Shown piece by piece: positions 6,595 through 14,100 of a DNA stretch of 15,153 nucleotides; position 1 is the first letter of the stretch; every line of letters starts with the position of its first letter. The stretch comes from Flavobacteriales bacterium UBA5871 (GTDB lineage: Bacteria > Bacteroidota > Bacteroidia > Flavobacteriales_D > Crocinitomicaceae). A model generated the notes under the pieces. That model made no database searches, was not told where the DNA came from, and worked only from the letters and a program-made list of their open reading frames with translations. A program made the position numbers and the translations under genes. The stretch lies in contig DJFN01000091.1 in the NCBI GenBank assembly GCA_002432085.1, positions 1 through 15,153 on the forward strand. Reading direction: 5' to 3'.

Positions 6595-7010
6595 CTAATG
6601 CACCCGCAGCTGCATATTCCACAAACCGTCCTTATGCAGGACCTGCGTCTTTACTTTCTTCTTGCCTTTTTTGAAAATCACCAGGATCGAGTCGTTTTCT
6701 TCGACGCGTGAATCGTCCTGAGTGAGATCGAAATGATGGGATGTGACCAGCGTCGAATCGAGATCGTAGATTGTTCGGGGAAAGCTGTTGATCGTCGAGT
6801 TGTCTTTGTAGAACAGCAGCAGGACGTTGTTGAAGACGATGTTCGTGTCCTCGGAAATCAATCTGCAGGGATTCGCCGAATCGGGTTCCCAGAATACGGT
6901 GGTAAAAAAGTCAGCCCCAGGCTTTGTTATGTATGCAGGCGGAATGACTTCGTTGCAGGCAGATAACAGTGCGCCAGACAGATGGAAAAAAGCAACAGTT
7001 TTCGGTTCAT
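6595..7010 (-). pseudogene. Frameshifted lipoprotein gene, paralogue of 7062-7520
   Basis: From the ATG at 7010 the frame reads MNRKLLLFSIC and then stops after about 26 codons. The -1 frame reads straight through to 6595 and gives LSGALLSACNE followed by a protein clearly homologous to its neighbour: VFNNVLLLFYKDNST-NSFP, ENDSILVIFKKG-KK-KT-VL. Adding one T to the T6 run (plus-strand A6, 6986-6991) restores a single frame whose signal becomes MNRKLLLFFHLSGALLSACNE, with the lipobox Cys at residue 19 exactly as in the neighbour (MNLKILLYTTG...LSAC). No in-frame ATG exists upstream in the second frame. So this is either a real one-base deletion, a slippage-controlled phase switch, or a homopolymer sequencing error. 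Intact, it would be about 138 residues, shorter than its 152-residue paralogue. Function of the family unknown. Confidence 0.85.
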
Positions 7011-7061
7011 GAATCGCATATAAGAATTTTATTAAGGCCTCTCTCCCATCGGATTTTTAAC

Positions 7062-7520
7062 TTAATGCAGCTTCGGCAGCGGCGCACGGTCCCAGAGAGT
7101 GGATTCTGACTCTTTCTTGTAAAGAACTTCCGTCTTGATTTTCTTCCTGCCTTTCTTGAAGATCACCAGGATCGAGTCATTTTCGACCACGCGCTTGTCG
7201 GTTGTTTTGAGATCGAAGAAATAATCGGTAACCAGCGCCGAGTCTATGCTTCCGTCTGCCGCATCGAAGTATTCGTAGACCTTTTTCGGGAAGCTGTTCA
7301 GCGTCGAGTTGTCTTTGTAGAACAGCAGCTGGACGTCGTTGTAGGTTATCGTCGTGTCGTAGGTGTAAACATTGCAGGAAGAATCGGGTTTCCATCCGAA
7401 AATGGTTTGAAATTCGGCCGAACTGTCGGTTTCGAAAGAAATGTATTTGTGGGTGCTGGTGTCGCAAGCCGATAAAACGGCGACCAATCCGGTGGTATAA
7501 AGCAGGATCTTCAGGTTCAT
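7062..7520 (-). CDS. Lipoprotein of unknown function, intact member of a second tandem pair
   Basis: A 152-residue predicted lipoprotein: MNLKILLY, hydrophobic core, lipobox VLSAC with Cys19. The mature protein has a Thr/Asp-rich central part, a block TYNDVQLLFYKDNSTLNSFPKKVY near residues 59-82, and a conserved end VENDSILVIFKKGRKKIKTEVLYKK. I do not recognise the family. The frameshifted gene at 6595-7010 is its paralogue, 51 bases downstream on the same strand. Similarity extends upstream of both start codons (a shared GGTTCATGAA-type context, ATATA and a CTCTCC stretch), showing that the duplication included the promoter region. Confidence 0.85.
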   Translation of the reverse strand: MNLKILLYTTGLVAVLSACDTSTHKYISFETDSSAEFQTIFGWKPDSSCNVYTYDTTITYNDVQLLFYKDNSTLNSFPKKVYEYFDAADGSIDSALVTDYFFDLKTTDKRVVENDSILVIFKKGRKKIKTEVLYKKESESTLWDRAPLPKLH

Positions 7521-7576
7521 GAACCGAATATACGGATTTCCGGAACAGCCCCTCTCCTACCGATTTCCGGAAATGA

Positions 7577-7603
7577 AAAATCCCGGCCTTGACCGGGAAT
7601 TTC
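7577..7603 (-). terminator. Hairpin terminator on the minus strand
   Basis: TCCCGG (7581-7586) pairs with CCGGGA (7593-7598) around a six-base loop. Read on the minus strand the hairpin is followed by ATTTTTC, the form of an intrinsic terminator. It would end transcripts coming from the membrane protein gene at 8316-7741 before they reach the lipoprotein pair. Confidence 0.65.
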
Positions 7604-7644
7604 ACAAAAATAAACCCGTTTGATTCACCGAATTAAATTTGCTT

Positions 7645-7725
7645 ACGCTTTTGTGTAACGTCCGCCAAAGCGGGCGGTGCTTCTAACTACGCTCAGTACG
7701 TAACGTTCTTTTGTGTCTTTTGTGG
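7645..7725. repeat. Intergenic repeat-like element
   Basis: This stretch contains a hairpin CCGCC-AAAGCG-GGCGG (7662-7677), then GTGCTTCTAACTACGCTCAG, with CTTTTGTGT at 7648-7656 and 7708-7716 and a third near-copy at 7717-7725. TAACGT occurs on both sides. The phrase CTTCnACTACGCTCAGT resembles a short dispersed intergenic repeat that I recall from many Bacteroidota genomes; this is memory, not a search. It lies in the 3' untranslated region of the gene at 7741-8316. Confidence 0.5.
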
Positions 7726-7740
7726 TTAATCATCTAAACT

Positions 7741-8316
7741 CTAATCAGTGTCGGGACCACTCGGAGCTTCTTTCAAAGCAATGAAGCGGAAAAGCAATCC
7801 GGCAACGGAATACAAGCCTGCGAAGAACGCATTTACGCCGAGGATTTGTGCTGTAGAGCTTTCGGGATAATACTGCATACCGGTCGACAACGCGATCAGG
7901 GCGATCATGACAACTGCCAGTGCAGCACCGAACATGGTTTTTTCCATGCCTTTTGCCGTAAAACGCGACAGAACGGTCCCGACGATCACAATCGCGATGA
8001 CGAGCAAGTAGAGAAAATTGCCGGCATGTGGTCCGCCGCCGATCAATCCTACGGCCAGGTTGGCCCAGATCATCAGAAAGGTCGTTCCGATCGCCCCTGC
8101 TACTGCCAGTCGGTAAATGAGACTGGATGTGAAATGTGTGAGCACCACGTATGAAACGCCTGTTCCGAAGATCAGTATGCCCATAATGAAGAAATCGAAT
8201 ACGCTCCAGTCGACTTCGTTGGTGAATTGCATGGCGATGAGCGGAACAGACAATAATGTCAGCGTAACCATCGCTACGATCGTCACTGCCCGGGATAAAT
8301 TTCGTTGTGTTTCCAT
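7741..8316 (-). CDS. Conserved six-helix membrane protein of unknown function
   Basis: A 191-residue integral membrane protein with about six hydrophobic helices: near residues 10-30, 40-60, 68-90, 100-117, 127-145 and 158-180. Conserved-looking features are NEVDWSVFDFFIMG at the start of helix 2 and WANLAVGLIGGG after helix 3, plus VNAFFAGLYSVAGLLFR in the last helix. I recognise this pattern from an unnamed family of small bacterial inner-membrane proteins, but no function is known to me. The C-terminus is short and acidic. It has its own promoter upstream and a hairpin terminator about 140 bases downstream, so it is probably monocistronic. Confidence 0.85.
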   Translation of the reverse strand: METQRNLSRAVTIVAMVTLTLLSVPLIAMQFTNEVDWSVFDFFIMGILIFGTGVSYVVLTHFTSSLIYRLAVAGAIGTTFLMIWANLAVGLIGGGPHAGNFLYLLVIAIVIVGTVLSRFTAKGMEKTMFGAALAVVMIALIALSTGMQYYPESSTAQILGVNAFFAGLYSVAGLLFRFIALKEAPSGPDTD

Positions 8317-8341
8317 AGATTTGGTTTTAATAATTAAAAGA

Positions 8342-8383
8342 ACTTTGAATTACAAAGTAAATGGATTTAATTCGATCAAACAA
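8342..8383 (-). promoter_or_regulatory. Probable promoter of the membrane protein gene, with an inverted repeat
   Basis: On the minus strand, CTTG (8384-8381) is followed after 20 bases by TTACTTTG (8360-8353), one mismatch from TAnnTTTG. The -7 box forms one arm of an inverted repeat, ACTTTG-AATTA-CAAAGT (8342-8358), which could bind a dimeric regulator or be coincidental. A TSS near 8347 leaves about 30 bases of leader. Confidence 0.4.
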
Positions 8384-8452
8384 GTAAATGTGATGAACGG
8401 TAATTGAACCGAACCGCAATCAGACTGTATTTAAATCCAACTCACAAGCAAC

Positions 8453-9523
8453 ATGAAGTATTTGTTTATTGTTTACAGCTTTCTCTTCTGTGTATTCGTA
8501 CAGGCACAAAATGAAGCCTATTACATTGGTGTGATGGGCGATGCGGATCTTTTCCGTGTAAAAATCGAGCAGGGAAATATGACGTTACAGGAAGCTTATT
8601 CGTTCAAAGATTCCGTAGTTCCGGCCAATCGAATTCACGTTGATTTTTATGAAGCGCCGTTCAGACGCTTTCCGTTAGCTATGGATACGGTTTCGGTTAA
8701 TAACCCGGTTTTTGCGGATAGTATACCGCCTCTTAGTCCTTTTATAGGAGCGCATTCGTACGGGTTTAAAGACAGTGTTCAGGTTGCAGGGAAATGGTAC
8801 CGGATCTTTGGTCGTTTTTCGGATGACGGTTTTGTCGGAGGTAGTCCGAATCAAGTCGATCATCGGGTTACGGTCAGCGAGCTCGGAATGATCTACAGCT
8901 CTTCAAATTACATGGGGCAGCATCAGGTCATGATGCTCAGCCACAACGACGAGCATTTACAACAGGTCCTGCTAAAAGTATACGAGCTGCTGGATCAGAA
9001 AAATCGCTGGCATTACTGGGATAAATGCAAGGAATTGTCGAGCGCATATCCGTTTTCAACGGCGTTGCCCGAGCTCAAAAAATACTGGTTGAGCAATCTA
9101 AGCGACCTGCAGCTGATCGACGCTCATGCAAGTGTGGATGGAATGACAGTCCATTACACGGCTACGATCCGCAATCGCACGCAAACGGGCTATTTCATTC
9201 CGAGCTACACCTATATCGGTCCTGCAAAGGCAACCATCATCTACGAAAACGGACTGATAAATCATTGGGATCTGCTGCAAACGAGCTACGGTGAGCATTT
9301 CACGCATCTGAAGGACTATTCCTGGCTTGCTCCGGGTGATACGCTGAAATTTACGCATAATTTTCAGCTCAATTCAGGATGGATCAATAGTAAAGTGACC
9401 TATGAAGGTTTTCAGCTGTTTTCACTTAGCCATGCCGGCCTGCTGAACTGGCTGGTTGGCGATCCGATCGTCGAGAAGGGAAAAAGCTACAGGATTTTCC
9501 CCCACCGGGAAGTGAAATTCTAA
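8453..9523 (+). CDS. Secreted protein of unknown function
   Basis: A 356-residue protein with a Sec signal peptide: MKYLF, hydrophobic core, cleavage expected after VQA (residue 18), before QNEAYY. No lipobox Cys and no T9SS sorting domain, so it is probably periplasmic. The mature part is beta-rich with many aromatic residues; residues about 205-310 (SNLSDLQLIDAHASVDGMTVHYTATI and onward to GDTLKFTHNF) look like an Ig-like beta-sandwich. I recognise no family. The stop is followed after 92 bases by the metallopeptidase gene, which has its own promoter, so the two are probably not one operon. Confidence 0.8.
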   Translation: MKYLFIVYSFLFCVFVQAQNEAYYIGVMGDADLFRVKIEQGNMTLQEAYSFKDSVVPANRIHVDFYEAPFRRFPLAMDTVSVNNPVFADSIPPLSPFIGAHSYGFKDSVQVAGKWYRIFGRFSDDGFVGGSPNQVDHRVTVSELGMIYSSSNYMGQHQVMMLSHNDEHLQQVLLKVYELLDQKNRWHYWDKCKELSSAYPFSTALPELKKYWLSNLSDLQLIDAHASVDGMTVHYTATIRNRTQTGYFIPSYTYIGPAKATIIYENGLINHWDLLQTSYGEHFTHLKDYSWLAPGDTLKFTHNFQLNSGWINSKVTYEGFQLFSLSHAGLLNWLVGDPIVEKGKSYRIFPHREVKF

Positions 9524-9559
9524 AGGATTTCCATAGCACTTGTGGAGAAACGGAAACGT

Positions 9560-9591
9560 TTTGACGACAAAACCGAAATTCCCTATATTTA
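9560..9591 (+). promoter_or_regulatory. Bacteroidota-type promoter for the metallopeptidase gene
   Basis: TTTG (9560-9563) is followed after 20 bases by TATATTTA (9584-9591), one mismatch from TAnnTTTG. Predicted transcription start is near 9597, about 19 bases before the ATG at 9616. Spacing is identical to the promoter at 4112-4143. Confidence 0.6.
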
Positions 9592-9615
9592 ATCGGCACC
9601 AAACCCGAAAAAACG

Positions 9616-11091
9616 ATGAGGACGTCCGTTAAAACCGCCACAAACAAAAGCCAGTTGTATGGCGCTTCCCGCAACAACCGAAAGAACAATTCGCTGTCAT
9701 TCAACGATAAGCGTTCATCGACCGCTCAGCTCAAAAAGATCCAGGAATCGGCCAATACGCAATCGCCTGTTCAGTTTGTGAAACCCAAGCCGTTGTCGGA
9801 GATGGTCGTAGATCGTACCAAAGGTGACACTGACCATGCAAGGGAAAGCCATGACGAAGTCTTCCGGAATGCGCCTGACGAGGATACGCAGCATATGCGA
9901 GCCTATCAGGAGGCACGGGACAATAACCTCGGATTGAACGATCTTACCTTGTCGAAAGAAAACCTCGAGGTGGTGCCGGAAATCATCGGTATGCTGCCGG
10001 TAATGCTTAAAGAAGCTTTGGATAGCTCGGAGAATGACAATGACAGGGCTTACACGTTCCGGCAACGGTTTTTCAAGACGTTCAACCAGAATACGACGCT
10101 CGACAAAGTAGCGAAGTATGCTTATAAAAGAATGATGGATATTTCCATTGGCGAGGCGTATCTGAATCAGCTGAAACATGAGGACCAGAATTTCAATTTC
10201 AACCTCATTGAAGAAGATATTCAGTACCGGACTCCGAAAGAAGGTCTGTTCGGTCCGTCTCAGTCTTCATTGGACATGGCTACTCAGATCGCCAACCGGA
10301 TACTTCGTGAAGCATTCCAATCGCAGAGCCAGGAAGAGCGCTTTTTCAAAATAGCAACGGGAGTTGGTGCCGGTCTCGATAGCTCCAACGATACTGCACG
10401 TGTCGCGTCGAAAATCCTGGAAGATTACCTGAAGCCGAAACTGATGGATTTCATTTACAAGCTTCCACTGAGCGAAGGTGGGAATGATGAAGTCTGGGAA
10501 GGCGACACGCTCAACAGCAATGTAGTTGACAACGAAGGTGTACAGCTTCCGCAAGACGATACCTGGGTGCGTCCGAAAGTGCAGGAGGCCTGGGATAATA
10601 TAAGCAATATCGTCTCCCCTGCCGTATTGAATTATACGGGTAAAGCCGGTGTCAAAGTAGACGGATTGGTCGGAAGGGCTTTCTACCGCACGGAAGAAAA
10701 GATGATCCACCTGAATAAGGTCACCAGCAGTAAAGCAACCGTGATGCACGAGTTCGGCCATCACCTCGAAAACCATTCTAAAGTTCCGCACTGGATCAAG
10801 CTGCACCAATTGATGCGCGACCGTTCAAACGGAACCGATCTGAAAAAGATTGTTCCGTTCACCATTCCGTTTGTTATTTCCGGCGATGAAATGCGCTACG
10901 ACACCGATCTGCCCGCATCCGGAGAAATGGGCGGCTGCATGGGATATAATGTAAAATACTACGATCACGGAAGCACGGAAGTCGTTTCGACGGCACTCGA
11001 AGTGTTCCACAACCGCGAAAAAGCTTACCGCATCGCCGTGAAAGATCCGGGCATGTTCCTGGCCGTTATGGGCGTTCTCCGCGGACGTTGA
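9616..11091 (+). CDS. HEFGH zinc metallopeptidase-like protein with cargo-like N-terminus
   Basis: A 491-residue protein with no signal peptide or membrane helix. Residues about 26-55 (SFNDKRSSTAQLKKIQESAN...PVQ) resemble the short DNRPEA-QLKKLQE-ANNSPQ leaders I know from DUF4157-type and other proteins linked to extracellular contractile injection systems (eCIS). Residues 110-290 are mostly helical, without recognised domain. The C-terminal domain contains a zinc-protease motif VMHEFGHHLE (His378, Glu379, His382), preceded by a strand bearing IHLN and followed about 70 residues later by GSTEVVSTALEVF, in which Glu455 is a good candidate for the third zinc ligand as in gluzincins. So a metallopeptidase is likely; the substrate is unknown. 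Its own promoter lies upstream. The next gene is convergent, 6 bases away. No injection-system structural gene is in the window, so the cargo idea is inference. Confidence 0.78.
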   Translation: MRTSVKTATNKSQLYGASRNNRKNNSLSFNDKRSSTAQLKKIQESANTQSPVQFVKPKPLSEMVVDRTKGDTDHARESHDEVFRNAPDEDTQHMRAYQEARDNNLGLNDLTLSKENLEVVPEIIGMLPVMLKEALDSSENDNDRAYTFRQRFFKTFNQNTTLDKVAKYAYKRMMDISIGEAYLNQLKHEDQNFNFNLIEEDIQYRTPKEGLFGPSQSSLDMATQIANRILREAFQSQSQEERFFKIATGVGAGLDSSNDTARVASKILEDYLKPKLMDFIYKLPLSEGGNDEVWEGDTLNSNVVDNEGVQLPQDDTWVRPKVQEAWDNISNIVSPAVLNYTGKAGVKVDGLVGRAFYRTEEKMIHLNKVTSSKATVMHEFGHHLENHSKVPHWIKLHQLMRDRSNGTDLKKIVPFTIPFVISGDEMRYDTDLPASGEMGGCMGYNVKYYDHGSTEVVSTALEVFHNREKAYRIAVKDPGMFLAVMGVLRGR

Positions 11092-11097
11092 TCGCCG

Positions 11098-12855
11098 TTA
11101 ATTGAAAAAAGTCGGAATCACCACGTGCGGATCGGCCATCAGTACGCAATCGCCATCGACCTTGTGCTTGACGTAATTCAGCTCCAGGTAGCGACCGTGA
11201 ACCGAATGACGCTCTTCGAGCAAAGGCACGTTGGAATCAACCGGAATCAGCTTCTGACACTCATAGCCGATCACCCAGTCGTGCTGTTTGCCTAACGCAA
11301 TCTTGATCAGCGTATCCAACGACGTATTTCCCAGCCGTTTGTACCACTCCAGGTCTTCGTTGAGGCAATTGTGCCAGTCGGAAGCAACGGTCATGTACTG
11401 AATGTTCCGGTTGATCGGACTGCTGTTGAGAATCGTTCCCAGTACCGGTTTGTCGGGATTCATCAACACACAACCCGGTTGACTGAGAAACCAGTCGACC
11501 GAAAGCTGAGCAATGGCCAGGATGATCTTCCCTACCGGACCCGAAGCTGTTTTGCGCCAGATGGAAAGAATGGCCGAGATCCGTCCACCAATCTGGAAAT
11601 AGCCACAGCCGTTTCCAGCCGAGAACATCATGACTTTGCTGATCTCCGGAATAAACGGAAGCATGTTCTGGTCAGCCGCCATGAATTCAGCCACCAGCGC
11701 TCCCCTGCTCGTCGTGATGATCTGCAATGGCTGCTCAAAACGAATATTTAAAGCAGAAAGCCTGCTGCGGAACCATTCGACATTCTGCTCGGCATCGTGG
11801 GAAATAGTTGGATGATTGAGCGCGATGATCTGCTCGAAATGGCCTTGTTGCAGCAATTCCTGCAAAAAAGACGTGCCTTTGGCGGTGTTATACAACAACA
11901 GGTCTTTGTAGGAAGAATTCGTGTTCACGAACGTACCGTGAATGAGCAATAGCGTTTTGGCGTCTTGCTTGATCTGGTCGCCGGCCGTTACGGAAACGAA
12001 AGCGCCGCCAGAACTTGCAGTGCTTGCTGCGTCGAACAGCAACAGGTCGTATTTGTCCTTCCCGACAAGCTCGTAGAGCCCTTTTCCCGGCTCGAGAAAG
12101 TCCTGCGCTTTTTTAGCCAGCGATTTATTCAGCTCTTTCACTTGGCTTTCGTAGATTTCCTGCTCGGAAGCAGGTTTTTGGGTAAACGTCAGGATCTTAA
12201 TAATAAACGCCGTTCCTGTTTCTTCATCGGATTCTTTATAGAGATTTTTTGACTCATCAACAGGGACGAGCTTGTGTTTCGGCTCCACAGGAAACAAATA
12301 ACTGAGTCGATCGCGATCCGGTGAGCCGCCCTGGTTCAGAATGTATTCGAAAACGGCGTTCGGGTCGTTCTTGTTGCCGCGCTCGCTGTGCTGGTAATAC
12401 ACGATCGCTCCTTCATGCGGACGCAGGAAAAGCGTCAGTCGCAGCTTTGGAAGCTCCAGCGGATTGAATACTGCCGGCAGCTCGAAATCGATCTCGTTGA
12501 AATTGATATAGCGCTCGCGTACCTGTCCTTTGGCATGAACGTCCAGATCGGGATTGATTTCCTTGATATTGGCGATTTCCTGCTGCGTGAGCTCGTGCGC
12601 TTCATCAAACTGGTTCATTCCTTCATCGATATTGCCTTCTTCCGAAAAGTAAAGCTGGCCGGTTGGCGTGAACGGCTTGTCGTCCGCCCAGCCAAGCGTT
12701 CCCCAGATACCTTCGACTTCGGCTTTCACCGAATGGCTGATTTTCTCTGCAACCGCAGATGCAGCTTCCAGTAAAGTGGCATTTTTAGCGGCTTTTCCAA
12801 GCGGAACGAAGCGTTCGTCAGGGAATAACGGTGATTTTGTAAATAGCAGGTTCAT
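11098..12855 (-). CDS. Large alpha/beta hydrolase, DUF7379-like
   Basis: A 585-residue protein without a signal peptide. The first ~290 residues have no recognised domain; there is a beta-rich part with acidic patches and a possible helical segment near 228-265. The second half is an alpha/beta hydrolase: oxyanion motif LLLIHGTF at 302-309, ALNHPTIS at 345-352, and the nucleophile elbow TTSRGALVA, with Ser383. This HGTF...HPT...SRG order fits the DUF7379 group of lipase-like hydrolases. Usual GHSRGG is here TTSRGA, so the residue before the Ser is unusual. The remaining triad members are less certain; Asp526 (QHDW) and His550 or His553 are candidates. Length is large for a hydrolase because of the extra N-terminal half. 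It is divergent from the class 3 lipase and convergent with the metallopeptidase. Confidence 0.8.
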   Translation of the reverse strand: MNLLFTKSPLFPDERFVPLGKAAKNATLLEAASAVAEKISHSVKAEVEGIWGTLGWADDKPFTPTGQLYFSEEGNIDEGMNQFDEAHELTQQEIANIKEINPDLDVHAKGQVRERYINFNEIDFELPAVFNPLELPKLRLTLFLRPHEGAIVYYQHSERGNKNDPNAVFEYILNQGGSPDRDRLSYLFPVEPKHKLVPVDESKNLYKESDEETGTAFIIKILTFTQKPASEQEIYESQVKELNKSLAKKAQDFLEPGKGLYELVGKDKYDLLLFDAASTASSGGAFVSVTAGDQIKQDAKTLLLIHGTFVNTNSSYKDLLLYNTAKGTSFLQELLQQGHFEQIIALNHPTISHDAEQNVEWFRSRLSALNIRFEQPLQIITTSRGALVAEFMAADQNMLPFIPEISKVMMFSAGNGCGYFQIGGRISAILSIWRKTASGPVGKIILAIAQLSVDWFLSQPGCVLMNPDKPVLGTILNSSPINRNIQYMTVASDWHNCLNEDLEWYKRLGNTSLDTLIKIALGKQHDWVIGYECQKLIPVDSNVPLLEERHSVHGRYLELNYVKHKVDGDCVLMADPHVVIPTFFN

Positions 12856-12906
12856 AATGCGTTAAGTTAAAGACCTAAAGTAAGAATTAATCCGGTTTGC
12901 AGCACC

Positions 12907-12943
12907 GTAGAATTACCTATACCGGCGAAACGGATAATTCTAC
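12907..12943. repeat. 9-bp inverted repeat between divergent hydrolase and lipase genes
   Basis: GTAGAATTA (12907-12915) is complemented exactly by TAATTCTAC (12935-12943). The 19-base spacer holds an inner CCG/CGG stem with a GCGAAA loop. It lies between the starts of the genes at 12855 (minus) and 13013 (plus), the position expected of an operator or shared regulatory structure. No clean promoter match was found on either side. Confidence 0.55.
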
Positions 12944-13012
12944 CGGTACTCCTTTATGGGAAAGGGTTTACATTGCCGGCAGACAAAAACGCTGTTGAAC
13001 CAAACCGCTATT

Positions 13013-13966
13013 ATGAGCACTATTTCATTACCGTGTCAATTACTATGTGCATCTGCTTCGGCTTATGCGATCAATCCAACCGACCCCAGTGGCAATTACA
13101 ATCCATTGGAAAAATACGTTGACGGCCATTGGGTGCCGGATCCGACCAAAGCACAATACCTGCGTCAATACACAGCCGTTCAGTTTATTGGAAATCCGTA
13201 TGTGGTGACTTCCGGACAAATCGAAGCTGCATTAGTTGGTAAAACAGCGAATGGCATCATCGTCGCTTTCCGAGGCACACTGCCGCCCGCTCTGAACTGG
13301 GATTCCTTCTTCGACTGGCTGCAGGATTTCATGGCTGTTCCCGCGTCCTCGGTTTACCTTCCGGGAAAGGTACATTCCGGATTCCTGTTTGCGTTGAGTC
13401 TTTTGCAGGATGGCATCAAACAAGCGATTCGTGAGCTGGATCCGAACGGAGACCAGCCGCTGTACATCACCGGACACAGCAAAGGCGGCGGAATTGCTCC
13501 GATCGCAGCGACTTACCTGAAAAGAGCTTTTGGGTTCAACATCACGCAAACCATTACGTTCGCCGGTCCGAACAGCGGAAACGACGAATTTGCCCGTGCT
13601 TACAATAACCTGTATCCGAATCACGTGCGTTATGAAAATTACCTCGATATCGTTCCGTTGCTGCCACCCGATCCGGAGTTTGTCGACATCCTGGAAGTCA
13701 TTCCGTACTTTCCGGAATCGCTGAAAGAGCTCTTCAACGCTATGAAAGCCTACGATTACGAGCCGGTAGGCACGCTGGAATACATCGATTGCAAAGGCGT
13801 GGCCGATGAATACACGTGGAGCGAAGCGGAATTGCTCCTGCCAGTCCGTATGGCCGAGATAGCTAAAGAGTTATTGCGCGGAAATTTTGCTGCGATTGTC
13901 GATGCTCATCACGCCGATTGCGGTCACCGCTACATGAGCGGCGCTTGCGAAGGAGCTGTTTGTTAG
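13013..13966 (+). CDS. Class 3 (fungal-type) lipase
   Basis: A 317-residue alpha/beta hydrolase of the class 3 lipase family. Signatures in order: an N-terminal helix (QLLCASASAYAI), IIVAFRGT near residue 82, KVHSGF at 119-124, the nucleophile elbow ITGHSKGGG with Ser156, TFAGPNSG near 182, and the acid Asp212 in YLDIVPLLPP. The base is a C-terminal His, with His300 or His305 (DAHHADCGHRYM) as candidates. The C-terminus has several Cys (303, 312, 317), perhaps disulphide-forming. It would hydrolyse acylglycerols or phospholipids. The open frame extends to an ATG at 12956, but I prefer the ATG at 13013, because the extra 19 residues are basic and unlike the family. The Ala-rich start is the family's own first helix, so export by Sec is doubtful. 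It is divergent from the DUF7379-like hydrolase. Confidence 0.88.
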   Translation: MSTISLPCQLLCASASAYAINPTDPSGNYNPLEKYVDGHWVPDPTKAQYLRQYTAVQFIGNPYVVTSGQIEAALVGKTANGIIVAFRGTLPPALNWDSFFDWLQDFMAVPASSVYLPGKVHSGFLFALSLLQDGIKQAIRELDPNGDQPLYITGHSKGGGIAPIAATYLKRAFGFNITQTITFAGPNSGNDEFARAYNNLYPNHVRYENYLDIVPLLPPDPEFVDILEVIPYFPESLKELFNAMKAYDYEPVGTLEYIDCKGVADEYTWSEAELLLPVRMAEIAKELLRGNFAAIVDAHHADCGHRYMSGACEGAVC

Positions 13967-14100
13967 TCGTAAACCGATCGGCGAATCGGCTGAATCGACC
14001 ATCATTTACGGCAGTTTGGGAGATAATTAGTTTGTGAGTATTGAAAAAGTATATATCCTTCCAACTGTTTGAGTCGGATCTGACTAAACTATAATATCCA

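Noticed and set aside
8403..8435. Promoter for the secreted protein at 8453
   Set aside because: ATTG (8403-8406) and TATTTAAA (8428-8435) are 21 bases apart, but the -7 match is too weak to report as a feature.
12956..13012. N-terminal extension of the class 3 lipase from the ATG at 12956
   Set aside because: The extra 19 residues are basic, unlike the family, and would overlap the likely leader; the ATG at 13013 fits better.
13013..13072. Sec signal peptide on the class 3 lipase
   Set aside because: The Ala-rich start lacks a basic N-terminus and matches the family's first helix, so it is not counted as an export signal.
13974..13990. Hairpin after the lipase stop (CCGAT/ATCGG)
   Set aside because: Only five base pairs and no T-run, so not reported as a terminator.
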